From Halanaerobium sp. MA284_MarDTE_T2 (GTDB lineage Bacteria > Bacillota > Halanaerobiia > Halanaerobiales > Halanaerobiaceae): a stretch of 64,000 bases of DNA. The translations under genes and the position numbers were made by a program. The notes beneath the pieces were generated by a model. The model saw only the letters and a program-made list of their open reading frames with translations, had not been told where the DNA came from and made no database searches. Location of the stretch: NCBI RefSeq assembly GCF_003337245.1, contig NZ_QPJE01000001.1, forward strand, positions 1 to 64,000. The letters run 5' to 3'. This document shows positions 46,612 through 55,248 of the stretch, in pieces. The number at the start of each line of letters is the position of its first letter. The first letter of the stretch is position 1.

Positions 46612-48669
46612 TTGAGTAGTGTTGAGACCAAAGATATCCGAAATTTCTGCCTTATTTCCCATGGAGGGGCGGGTAAAACAACATTAACAGAGATGATGCT
46701 TTTTAATACAGGCCAGATTGCTGAACCTGGTAAAGTTGAAAAAGGAAGTACACATTCTGATTATACAGCTGTCGAAAAAGATCATCAATATTCAGTAACT
46801 AACAGTTATTTTTCTTTTTCCTGGAAGAATAGACTTATTCATTTAGTCGATACACCTGGTTATGCTGATTTTAGGGGGGAGGTAGCCAGTGCACTAAGAA
46901 TGGTAGAAAGTGCTGTCTTATTAATTGATGGAAGTTCAGGTATTGAAGTAAATACAGGATATGTGTGGAAATCTGCTGTAAAAAATAATCTTTCAAGGGC
47001 TATATTTATTAATAAACTTGATAAAGAAAATTCTAAATTTGATGAGGTTGTAGAAGAACTTGAAAATGAGTTCAATACAAGTTTAGCAGTTATTTCAATA
47101 CCTGTAGGAAAAGGTGAAAATTATGAAGGCATTATAGATCTGCTGGATGAAAAATTTTACAGGCTGGAAAATGGCAAAGAAATAGCTGCTGATATTCCAG
47201 AATCTGAAAAAGATAGGGTTGAAGAATACCGCACCAGACTTGTTGAATCAGTAGTTGAATTAGATGATGAGTTGATGATGAAGTATCTTGAAGATGAACC
47301 TATTTCAGATAAAGAGCTGACCAAAGCTTTTGTTAAAGGTGTTGAAATGAGAGAAGTTGTACCTTTAATGGCAGGATCAGCTTTAAAGAACTCCGGGGTA
47401 GACAGGCTGCTTGATCATTTAATAAAAATTTTCCCATCACCAGACAGCGAAAATTTGGACGAAATGGTTTCAGATGGAAGTGCTCCTGAAATTAGCATAG
47501 ATGCACCATTTAGCGGCCTTGTATGTAAAACAATGGTGGATCCCTATATAGGTAAGTTGTCTATCTTTAGAGTGATTTCAGGTACTTTATCCAGAGATGA
47601 TATAGTACATATTCCCAGAATTAATGATGAAATAAAAGTTACTAAGCTTTATAAATTGAATGGTTCTGAACAGGAGACTGTTGAACTGCTTTCTGCAGGA
47701 GAGATTGGGGCTGTTGCAAAACTGGATGAACTAGAAACTTCAGATACTATTAGAAATCCTGAACTTGATGTTGTTTATAAAGATATTGATTTTCCAAAAC
47801 CTATGTATACAAAAGCAGCATATGCAGCAGATAATAATGATGAAGAAAAAATGGCTTCTGCTCTGCAGAGATATAGTCAATCTGACCCAACATTTAAAGT
47901 TGAATATAATAAAATAACAAAAGAACTTTTAATTACAGGTATGGGAACAGTTCATTTTGCTGTTGTAAAGGATGAGTGTAAAAGAAAATTTGATGTTGAA
48001 TTTGAAACATCAGATCCCAAAGTTGCATATAAAGAAACTATTCAGACTAAAACTGATGTTGAGGAAAAATACAAAAAACAATCTGGTGGGCGAGGCCAAT
48101 ATGGACATGTATTAATGAAGATAGAACCTTTATCAAGAGGCGAAGGTTTTAAGTTTGAAGAAGAAATATTTGGTGGAGCAATTCCCAGTCAGTATATACC
48201 GGCAGTAGAAAAAGGTATTGTAGAAGCTATGGATGAAGGAGTTCTTGCTGGTTATCCTGTTGTTGATTTTAAAGTTGTGCTTTATGATGGTTCATATCAT
48301 GATGTTGATTCATCTGAAATGGCATTTAAAATCGCAGCTTCTAAAGCTTTCAAAAAGGGAATTGCACAGGCAAAACCAGTATTGCTGGAACCTATTATGG
48401 AAGTTGAAGTTACAGTTCCACAGGATTTTATGGGAGATATTATAGGAGATTTTAATTCCAGGCGCGGTCGAATATTAGGTATGGATCCAAAAGATGGTGT
48501 TCAGATAATTAAAGCCAAGGTTCCGCAGTCAGAAATGTTCAGCTATGCTGTTGATTTGAAATCAATCACCGGTGGTTATGGAACATTTGATATGAAATTC
48601 TCTCATTACGACAAAGTACCATCAGATATCAGTGATAAGATTATAAGTGCAGCACAAAAAGAAGATTAA
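46612..48669 (+). CDS. Elongation factor G-like GTPase (EF-G paralogue)
   Basis: The 685-residue protein has all EF-G domains, but G1 reads SHGGAGKTTL instead of the AHIDAGKTT of true EF-G, and G3 is DTPGYADF with G4 NKLD. This pattern marks the EF-G-like (FusA2-type) group, distinct from the tetracycline-resistance proteins. Its role in translation is not settled for the group. Start TTG 46612 after AAAGGCTGGTG. It is a lone gene with its own terminator; the canonical fusA, normally near rpsG, is not in the window. Confidence 0.9.
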   Translation: MSSVETKDIRNFCLISHGGAGKTTLTEMMLFNTGQIAEPGKVEKGSTHSDYTAVEKDHQYSVTNSYFSFSWKNRLIHLVDTPGYADFRGEVASALRMVESAVLLIDGSSGIEVNTGYVWKSAVKNNLSRAIFINKLDKENSKFDEVVEELENEFNTSLAVISIPVGKGENYEGIIDLLDEKFYRLENGKEIAADIPESEKDRVEEYRTRLVESVVELDDELMMKYLEDEPISDKELTKAFVKGVEMREVVPLMAGSALKNSGVDRLLDHLIKIFPSPDSENLDEMVSDGSAPEISIDAPFSGLVCKTMVDPYIGKLSIFRVISGTLSRDDIVHIPRINDEIKVTKLYKLNGSEQETVELLSAGEIGAVAKLDELETSDTIRNPELDVVYKDIDFPKPMYTKAAYAADNNDEEKMASALQRYSQSDPTFKVEYNKITKELLITGMGTVHFAVVKDECKRKFDVEFETSDPKVAYKETIQTKTDVEEKYKKQSGGRGQYGHVLMKIEPLSRGEGFKFEEEIFGGAIPSQYIPAVEKGIVEAMDEGVLAGYPVVDFKVVLYDGSYHDVDSSEMAFKIAASKAFKKGIAQAKPVLLEPIMEVEVTVPQDFMGDIIGDFNSRRGRILGMDPKDGVQIIKAKVPQSEMFSYAVDLKSITGGYGTFDMKFSHYDKVPSDISDKIISAAQKED

Positions 48670-48675
48670 TATAAA

Positions 48676-48700
48676 AGGCCAGCTGTAAAAAGGCTGGCCT
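48676..48700 (+). terminator. Terminator after the EF-G-like gene
   Basis: AGGCCAGC (48676-48683) pairs with GCTGGCCT (48693-48700). The tail GCTTTAATAAAT is only moderately T-rich. Confidence 0.75.
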
Positions 48701-48753
48701 GCTTTAATAAATAAATTAATATATAATTGATTGGGTTATCTGGAGGAATAATT

Positions 48754-50226
48754 ATGGTTTTTTTATTAATAATATTAACAGCAGTATTATTTTCTATCCC
48801 GGCATATTTCCCCTCACTATTTTTTTTCAGCTGGCTTGCATTTATACCTCTTGTGATTGTTATTTTTGGGGAAAAACCACAAAAAGCTTTGATTAGAGCC
48901 TGGACAGCAGGTTTTTTTATTTCTCTTTTGAAAAATTATTGGATTTATCAGCCGCTGAAAGATTTTACCTCTATTTCTGCAGTTTTTATAATTGTTCTTC
49001 CACTTATATATTTTATTATAAGCGGCTTATGGATGGGGATATGGGCTTTTGTAAATAATTTTATGCAGTCTAAATATGAATTTAGTCCATTTATAGCAGC
49101 TTTTATTTGGAGTACAATTGAGTTTTTTCGTTTAAACTGGATAAAATTACTTCCTTTCAATTATTTGGCTTATTCTCAATACAAATTTAATCCACTGCTG
49201 CAGCTGAGTTCGGCAGGTGGTATCATTTTAACCGGTTTTATAACAGTACTTCTGGGAGGGTATCTTGCAAAAATTTATTTAAAACCTTCTTTTAAAAGAG
49301 CAGTACCCTTTTTAATAATTATTTTTTTAATAGTTACTTTTCCTTATTTTTATATGTCAGATATTACAAGCAGCTATAAATTTACAGAAGCAGAGATTAT
49401 TTCAACCAAAATTTTGCAGAAAAATAAATGGGATTTTGAAAATACAGAAAAAATTATTGATGAAATTACTGCAAAGATAAACAGCAGTAAAAATGATTTA
49501 ATCTTTACCCCTGAAACATCCTTAACTTTTGATTTTAATAGAAATGGATATTATAGAAATCTTTTTAAAAAGAAAATTAATATTCAGGATAAATATATTC
49601 AGATTGGCAGCAGATCTTCTGGAAATGATAAAAAAAAAGAGAATATATATAACAGCCAGTTTTTAATTAACAGTGAGCTGGATATTTTGGATAGATATAA
49701 TAAAAATGAATTATTTATTTTTGGAGAATATATGCCTTATCCTGATCTTGTTGGTTCACTGACAGGCTATTATGTTGAAGATATTAGTTCTGGAGAAAAA
49801 AGAGAACCTTTTCAATTAAATGATCTGTCATGGCTTAATTTAATATGTTCAGAAATATTTTTTCCAATTAAAAATCAGCAGCAGGAGTATGATTTTATTG
49901 TTAACCCAAGCAATGAAGCCTGGGTTAGGTCAGAGGTTTTAAAAAATATGATCTGGTCAACAGCTGTCTATAGAGCTGTTGAAAATAGAAGATCAGTTGT
50001 TAAAATCAGTAATATGTCGTATTCGGGTTATATTTCTCCAATCGGAAGAGAAATTAATAAAAATTATAAAAAGAGTGAGAAAATGCATTTAAAAATTGCA
50101 CTAACTGATATAACAAGTTTTTATCAGCGAAACGGAGAAATTGCTGGAAAGACAATTTCTTTATTTACCATTTTTCTATTAATGATAAAAATTACAGCAG
50201 CAAAAAAGAAAAAAAGCAGCAGTTAA
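48754..50226 (+). CDS. lnt: Apolipoprotein N-acyltransferase
   Basis: Lnt adds the third acyl chain to lipoproteins in the inner membrane, a step classically tied to lipoprotein export in diderm bacteria. Six or so N-terminal membrane helices are followed by a nitrilase-like domain. The catalytic triad can be placed at E254 (FTPETSL), K317 (YNKNELFIFGEY) and C365 (NLICSEIFF), matching E267, K335 and C387 of E. coli. ATG 48754 follows GGAGG at 48741-48745; the frame extends upstream but without support. The stop overlaps that of the convergent rqcH, so there is no room for a terminator between them. Confidence 0.9.
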   Translation: MVFLLIILTAVLFSIPAYFPSLFFFSWLAFIPLVIVIFGEKPQKALIRAWTAGFFISLLKNYWIYQPLKDFTSISAVFIIVLPLIYFIISGLWMGIWAFVNNFMQSKYEFSPFIAAFIWSTIEFFRLNWIKLLPFNYLAYSQYKFNPLLQLSSAGGIILTGFITVLLGGYLAKIYLKPSFKRAVPFLIIIFLIVTFPYFYMSDITSSYKFTEAEIISTKILQKNKWDFENTEKIIDEITAKINSSKNDLIFTPETSLTFDFNRNGYYRNLFKKKINIQDKYIQIGSRSSGNDKKKENIYNSQFLINSELDILDRYNKNELFIFGEYMPYPDLVGSLTGYYVEDISSGEKREPFQLNDLSWLNLICSEIFFPIKNQQQEYDFIVNPSNEAWVRSEVLKNMIWSTAVYRAVENRRSVVKISNMSYSGYISPIGREINKNYKKSEKMHLKIALTDITSFYQRNGEIAGKTISLFTIFLLMIKITAAKKKKSSS

Positions 50227-51980
50227 TCTGCTGCTAATCTTTCGACCAGTTTTTCATCTGGGTCTGTATATATAGTTTTGTAATCATCATAATAAACAAG
50301 GCCAGGTCTGGCTCCTTTTGGCTTATTTACATTTTGAACTTCTGTAAAATCTACAGGTACATTTTTAGACTGCCGCGCTTTGCTGTAATATGCTGCAAGT
50401 ACAGCAGCTTCATTTAGGGTTCTTTCAGGTACATCTTTATCTGTATCACGCTTAATAATTACGTGGGAGCCGGCAATAGTTTTTGTATGAAGCCAAATAT
50501 CACCAGGATTTGCTATTTTTTTGGTTAAGTTATCATTCTGCCTGTTATTTCTGCCAACTAGAATAGTATAGCCGTCACTGGAGAAAAATTTGCGCGGACT
50601 ACTTTTATCTGGTCTGCTGTTTATTTTTCTTCGGCTGCTGTTTTTTTCTTTTATATATCCTTCAGATTTTAGCTCTTCTTTTATTTCTTCTAATTCTTCT
50701 TTTTTTTCTGCCTGTTTAATATTCAGACTTACCTGATCTAAATATTTTTCTTCATGTCTTAGTTTTGCAATTTCTTTTTTTATATAATTTACACTTTTTT
50801 TAAGTTTATTATATTTTTTGAAATATTTTTGAGCATTTTCTGATGGAGTTAAAGAAGGGTCTAAATCAATGTTTATATTATTTTGTTTTTCGCTGTAAAA
50901 ATCTGTCAGCACGGCTTTTTCCATTCCTTTTTCTAATTGATATATATTAGCTGTGATTATTTCGCCTATTTTTTTGTATTTTTCGGCATTTTTGCTTTCT
51001 TTTAGTTTTTTATATAATTTTTTTTGTTTTTCTTTATTATTATTTAAAAAGGAGCCGGTAATTTGTGACAGCTGTTTTTTTAATTTGTTAAGTTCTTTTT
51101 CTTTGATGAAGAATCTATAATAATAGTCCAGCATTTCTCCTGTGTTTTCAAATGTTTTGTGTTCTGCTGCCTGTCTGTGTTCTAATGGAAAGGCAGAAAT
51201 ATAATCTATCTCAAAATTTTCTTTTATTCCCAGAGTCGGTTTGAAATTTTTATTTTTAATATTTTCAGTTAATGATAAAAATTCGTCTGCAAGTGCATTT
51301 TTTTCGGCTTTGTTTAAATTTTGATAGCTTTTATTATAATCAACCTCAGCCTGATAGGCAATTTCTTTTGCAGAATAAGGCCCTATTCCTCTAAAATTAT
51401 ACATAATAGATTTAAAAGCAGATTGTTCCAAATCTTTTTTAACAGCAGAAAAAATGTCGGTCTTTGATCTTACTTTAATGGGATTAAATTTATTCTGTCC
51501 TGGAGGATATTCATATTTTATTCCTGGATACAGCTGTCTTTTTCGGCTTATCTTTTTACCAATTCTTTTTAAAGAATCAAGTACTATACCTTTATCATCA
51601 ACCAGGATAATATTGCTGTATTTTCCCATCAGTTCTGATATTAATTTAAATTTATTATTCCGTTTTTCTATAATGATTTCTATAATACGCTCAAAATCAG
51701 GTTGAATAATTTCTTTTATATAGGTATCTTTAAGATGTTTTCTTAAAAGCATGCAGAAATCAGGTGGATAAGGTGGAAAATCATAATTTAATTTTGTTAA
51801 ATGCATTCTGGCATCCTGTGAATCAATAGAGACAGCTAAATTTAGATTTTTACCGGTTTGACGCAGATTAAAGACAAGCAGTTTATTTTCTATCTGATAA
51901 ACTTTTTCAATTCGTGCTCCAATTATTTCCTGTTTAAGGTCACTTTTTATAGCAGAAAGCATTATACCATCAAGTGCCAT
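50223..51980 (-). CDS. rqcH: Ribosome quality control protein RqcH (NFACT family)
   Basis: RqcH binds 50S subunits carrying stalled peptides and directs C-terminal alanine tailing. The 585-residue protein has the NFACT-N region (MALDGIMLSAIKSDL, FCMLLRKHLKDTYI, FERIIEI), a helix-hairpin-helix part, a central coiled coil (about 285-440) and the NFACT-R domain (GDIWLHTKTIAGSHVII). It was formerly annotated as fibronectin-binding protein A. The start is ATG at 51980 after GGAGTGAT. Together with ylmH at 39076 it forms a ribosome rescue pair within the window. Confidence 0.95.
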   Translation of the reverse strand: MALDGIMLSAIKSDLKQEIIGARIEKVYQIENKLLVFNLRQTGKNLNLAVSIDSQDARMHLTKLNYDFPPYPPDFCMLLRKHLKDTYIKEIIQPDFERIIEIIIEKRNNKFKLISELMGKYSNIILVDDKGIVLDSLKRIGKKISRKRQLYPGIKYEYPPGQNKFNPIKVRSKTDIFSAVKKDLEQSAFKSIMYNFRGIGPYSAKEIAYQAEVDYNKSYQNLNKAEKNALADEFLSLTENIKNKNFKPTLGIKENFEIDYISAFPLEHRQAAEHKTFENTGEMLDYYYRFFIKEKELNKLKKQLSQITGSFLNNNKEKQKKLYKKLKESKNAEKYKKIGEIITANIYQLEKGMEKAVLTDFYSEKQNNINIDLDPSLTPSENAQKYFKKYNKLKKSVNYIKKEIAKLRHEEKYLDQVSLNIKQAEKKEELEEIKEELKSEGYIKEKNSSRRKINSRPDKSSPRKFFSSDGYTILVGRNNRQNDNLTKKIANPGDIWLHTKTIAGSHVIIKRDTDKDVPERTLNEAAVLAAYYSKARQSKNVPVDFTEVQNVNKPKGARPGLVYYDDYKTIYTDPDEKLVERLAAD

Positions 51981-52053
51981 ATTTTATCACTCCTATCTTT
52001 TCTATACTTTAGTATAAAAGAAAGATGATAGTTAGTCAATCAATTAAAGATAG

Positions 52054-52311
52054 GAGTTTCCCCAAAATTTATTTTTAAGCTGCAAAAAGGGGGCTTTAGT
52101 CATCAACGAAATTTTTAGATTTATCTAAAACTCAATTCGGGTGTGAAATAGGGCACACTAATCAATGAGTCCTCCTGACTCATGATTAGCTCACTCCATC
52201 CTGCAGTTCAACCCTATTTTTTCCTTCATTTCGTTAAGATTCATTGACTAAAAATTTCAATATTCCTGCATCTCCCCTTTTTGCAGCAGTATATAAAAAA
52301 TGGGGAAAGTC
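52054..52311. repeat. 258-bp foldback (MITE-like) palindromic repeat
   Basis: The ends are imperfect inverted repeats GAGTTTCCCCA (52054-52064) and TGGGGAAAGTC (52301-52311). Inside are nested pairs: GCTGCAAAAAGGGG (52079-52092) / CCCCTTTTTGCAGC (52274-52287), TTTAGTCA / TGACTAAA (52095, 52245), AACGAAAT / ATTTCGTT (52105, 52228), AAATAGGG / CCCTATTT (52146, 52212), and a central hairpin CTAATCAATGAGTC / GACTCATGATTAG (52158-52189). Almost the whole element can fold on itself. It has no coding capacity. A 46-base relative lies at 56515. Confidence 0.7.
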
Positions 52312-52474
52312 TATTTGAGTAAATTGCGAAGCAAATGAGGCTTTTAATAACAGTAAGTACAGAGGGTGATAATTTTTCTTTACCCCAGAAACAGGGTATA
52401 TAAGGGTATTATTCAGGGAAAAAGCATTAAAATAAATAAATTGACCCCAGATCGTAAAAAAATGCATAAAAAAG

Positions 52475-52550
52475 GGTGAAACCCCTTGGTATAAGTGATA
52501 TAATGGTAGTTAAGAAGAACAACCAAAATACTTAACAAGGAGGTTTCACC
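52475..52550 (+). promoter_or_regulatory. IS leader hairpin that can hide the transposase ribosome site
   Basis: GGTGAAACC (52475-52483) is complementary to GGTTTCACC (52542-52550), which overlaps the ribosome site AAGGAGG (52537-52543) before GTG 52552. GTTAAG/CTTAAC (52509, 52531) nest inside. A candidate internal promoter (TATAAT 52499-52504) would start after the left arm, leaving the ribosome site free only on the element's own transcripts. Confidence 0.5.
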
Positions 52551-52551
52551 T

Positions 52552-53873
52552 GTGGCTATTATACCACAAATGAGTCTGTTTGACTACCGTGAAATAGAAT
52601 CTTTAGGAGATTTAGAAAGATTACGTCTTGTTCTTGAATATTTACCCGATGAAGAATTTATGCAGCACCTGGAAAATGAACGGGGTAAAGGCAGAGATGA
52701 TTATCCCATAAGAGCCATGTGGAATTCGATACTGGCAGGTATAATCTTTGAACATAAAACAACAGCAAGTTTAAGGCGTGAGCTTTCGCGTAATGGACAG
52801 TTAAGGAGTATGTGTGGATTTAAGAATTGTAAGGTACCACCGCCCTGGGTTTATAGTCGTTTTTTTAATAAATTACTGGAAGATGAACATCAAGAATATA
52901 TAGAAGGAATTTTTAATAAATTGATAGAAGAATTAAAAGAATTACTTCCGGACTTTGGAGAAACACTGGCTGTAGATGGTAAAGCAATAGATAGCTTTGC
53001 TAATTCTCATGATTACGATAAAAAGGAAGAATTGAAAAATGATAGAAGACGAGATTTAGATGCCGATTATGGCAGTAAAACGTATTGCTATGAGGATGAA
53101 GAAGGTAATAAATACAAAAAGGTAAAAAGCTGGTTTGGTTACAAACTCCACCTGATAGTGGATGCAGCATATGAACTGCCGGTAGCATTTAAAGTAACCC
53201 CGGCCTCAAATGCAGAGCAGCCGGCAGCTCATGAACTAATAGATGAGCTTGATGAAACACATCCGGAGATAATGGAAGACTGCAATTATTTTCTTGGAGA
53301 CAGGGGTTATGATGATGGAAAATTAATAGCAAAATTATGGGAAGAATATAAAATCAAACCGGTTATTGATATTCGTAACATGTGGAAAGATGGAGAGGAA
53401 ACTAAACTGGTTGAAGGCGAAGAAAATGTAGTATATGACTATTGTGGTAATGTGTACTGCCATGATCCTGTAACAGGAAAAAGAAGAGAAATGGCATTTG
53501 GAGGATTTGAAAAAGACAGAAACACCTTAAAAGAGAGATGTCCTGCCGAGCATTATGGCTTAGAATGCAGGGGAAAAGATAAATGTCCGGTGGCAATGGT
53601 ACAAGAATTTCACTGGAGGAAGATCCCCGTGTATTTACTCCTGTAGCCCGTCAGAGCTATAAATGGGACAGAATATATAAAGCCAGAACTTCAGTAGAAA
53701 GAGTAAATAGTCGTCTGGATGTTTCTTATGGATTTGAGAATCATACAGTAAGAGGCATAGATAAGATGGAACTTAAATGTTCTCTTTCTTTAATGGTTAT
53801 GCTGTCAATGGCAGTGGGACGAATAAAAGAAAAACAGAAAGATAAGATGAGAAGCCTGCTGCAGCCTGCATAA
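52552..53873 (+). pseudogene. DDE transposase, frameshifted
   Basis: The first frame (52552-53646) carries LAVDGKAIDSF and FLGDRGYDDG, the first two acidic DDE positions; the second frame (about 53583-53873) carries RTSVERVNSRLDVSYGF with the glutamate, and the C terminus. The switch falls near 53594-53600, after CPVA: adding one A to the GCAATGG run restores a continuous A-N-G-T-R-I-S-L-E-E-D reading. No slippery heptamer is evident, so a one-base loss or a sequencing error is more likely than programmed frameshifting. Without correction the third catalytic residue is lost. Confidence 0.85.
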
Positions 53874-54089
53874 CAAAAAAATATCAGAATAAATTAATTT
53901 TAAAAGATTAAGCTGCTTTATAGGGGTTAGTATACCCTTTTTGAAGTAAATTAATGGAAAAGAACTGCCAAAAATGTTTATGTGACTGAGATGAAAAGTT
54001 TTAATTATTATTGGAGATATTTACTGCAGATTTTCTATTCTTTTTTAAGAAAAAACTGTACAAAGCAAAAAACTCTTTATTTATCACCC

Positions 54090-54118
54090 TTGTCAAATTT
54101 ATATTGCTGTGATATTAT
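54090..54118 (+). promoter_or_regulatory. Promoter of the remA-gmk-rpoZ-coaBC operon
   Basis: TTGTCA (54090-54095) and TATTAT (54113-54118) are separated by 17 bases, 61 bases upstream of remA. An overlapping TATAAT (54116-54121) is perfect but has a 20-base spacer. Apart from this, 53943-54178 contains nothing I can name. Confidence 0.7.
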
Positions 54119-54178
54119 AATTAAATATAAGCGAGGTAAAGCTAATCAATTATAAATAAGAATCTGGGAGGTTTTTTA

Positions 54179-54427
54179 ATGAACGTTAATTTAATCAATA
54201 TAGGTTTTGGCAATATTGTTGCTGGAAACAGAGTTATCGCAGTGGTTAGTCCAGAATCAGCTCCAATTAAGAGAATAATTCAGGAAGCACGCGAAAGAGG
54301 TATGCTGGTTGATGCAACATATGGGCGCAGAACAAGAGCTGTTATTATTACTGATAGTGACCATGTAATTTTATCTGCTATTCAGCCGGAAACTGTTTCT
54401 CACAGATTAGAAGATAGTAAAGAATAA
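54179..54427 (+). CDS. remA: RemA/DUF370 family regulator
   Basis: The 82-residue protein matches the RemA family closely ([46 protein letters not shown]). In Bacillus RemA is a ring-forming DNA-binding activator of matrix and osmolyte genes. The remA-gmk-rpoZ-coaBC order is conserved in Firmicutes. ATG 54179 follows TGGGAGG. Confidence 0.95.
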   Translation: MNVNLINIGFGNIVAGNRVIAVVSPESAPIKRIIQEARERGMLVDATYGRRTRAVIITDSDHVILSAIQPETVSHRLEDSKE

Positions 54428-54437
54428 GGTCGAGAAT

Positions 54438-55028
54438 ATGATGAGTATGGGGAATGGTATATTATTTGTGCTTTCGGGTCCCTCAGGTGTTGGTAAAGGA
54501 ACTGTTTTAGAAAAATTAATGGAAGATTATAATGGTGTTTCCTATTCGGTATCAGTCACTACACGCAAACCACGCAGTGGGGAAATCGACGGGGAAGATT
54601 ATTTTTTTGTTTCAGAAGAAGAATTTAAAAAGATGAAAAAAAATGGTGATTTTATTGAAAGTGCTAGAGTTCACGGAAATTGCTATGGTACTCCAAAAAA
54701 ATTTGTAGATAGAAAGATAAGTAAGGGAGAAGATATTATTCTGGAAATAGATATACAGGGTGCTGTTCAGGTTCGAGAAAAGTATCCTGATGCTGTATAT
54801 ATTTTTTTAATTCCTCCCTCTTTAGAAGAGTTAGAAAATAGATTGAATAAAAGAGGATCGGAAGATAGTGAAGCAAAGACTTTAAGACTAAAAAATGCAA
54901 AATCAGAACTGCAGGAAGTACATAAATACGATTATGAAATCTTAAATGATAATCTAGAAGATGCTGTTGAAGATTTAAAATATATTATTGAAGAAGAAAA
55001 AAAAAGGAGAGATAAAAATGATTACTGA
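54438..55028 (+). CDS. gmk: Guanylate kinase
   Basis: Gmk converts GMP to GDP with ATP. The P-loop is LSGPSGVGKGTV, followed by SVSVTTRKPRSGEIDGEDYFFV (GMP site, shown here in part: TTRKPRSGEIDG) and LEIDIQGAVQVR. The length is about 196 residues. ATG codons at 54438, 54441 and 54447 are close together; the first is listed. It overlaps rpoZ by 11 bases. Confidence 0.95.
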   Translation: MMSMGNGILFVLSGPSGVGKGTVLEKLMEDYNGVSYSVSVTTRKPRSGEIDGEDYFFVSEEEFKKMKKNGDFIESARVHGNCYGTPKKFVDRKISKGEDIILEIDIQGAVQVREKYPDAVYIFLIPPSLEELENRLNKRGSEDSEAKTLRLKNAKSELQEVHKYDYEILNDNLEDAVEDLKYIIEEEKKRRDKNDY

Positions 55029-55233
55029 ACCTTCTGTTGATCAGCTGCAGGATAAAGCGGATAGTATTTATACAGTTGTAATTCTTGCTGCAAAAAGGGC
55101 CCGTCATTTAAATATGGGCGGCAGAGATCTGCTTTCTAATTATAAAAGCAATAAACCTGTATCCAAAAGTTTAGAAGAAATTGCTAAAGATAAAATTTCT
55201 TATAGGAAAAAGTCGAAAAATACTATTAAATAA
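55018..55233 (+). CDS. rpoZ: RNA polymerase omega subunit
   Basis: Omega assists assembly of the RNA polymerase beta-prime subunit. The 71-residue protein has the family core YTVVILAAKRARHLN and KPVSKSLEEIAKDKISY. ATG 55018 after AAAAGGAGAG is chosen; the frame is open further upstream inside gmk, but only with a lysine run. It is followed by coaBC after 15 bases. Confidence 0.94.
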   Translation: MITEPSVDQLQDKADSIYTVVILAAKRARHLNMGGRDLLSNYKSNKPVSKSLEEIAKDKISYRKKSKNTIK

Positions 55234-55248
55234 AAAGGAGATTAAAAA

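Larger units (their letters stand above)
52468..53942 (+). mobile_element. Insertion sequence with DDE transposase (IS1182/IS5-like)
   Basis: An element of about 1475 bases surrounds the transposase reading frames. The ends are imperfect inverted repeats: AAAAAAGGGT...ACCCCTT on the left (from 52468), and on the right the complement of AAAAAGGGTATACTAACCCC (to 53942). No clear target duplication is visible. It is inserted between rqcH and remA, beside the foldback repeat. The exact termini and the family name are approximate. Confidence 0.75.

Noticed and set aside
52234-52467. Minus-strand frame beside the IS
   Set aside because: It overlaps the palindromic repeat, has no ribosome site and no recognisable protein features.
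53583-53646. Programmed -1 frameshift in the transposase
   Set aside because: No slippery heptamer or downstream pseudoknot could be seen, and a one-base loss explains the break simply; left only as a test.
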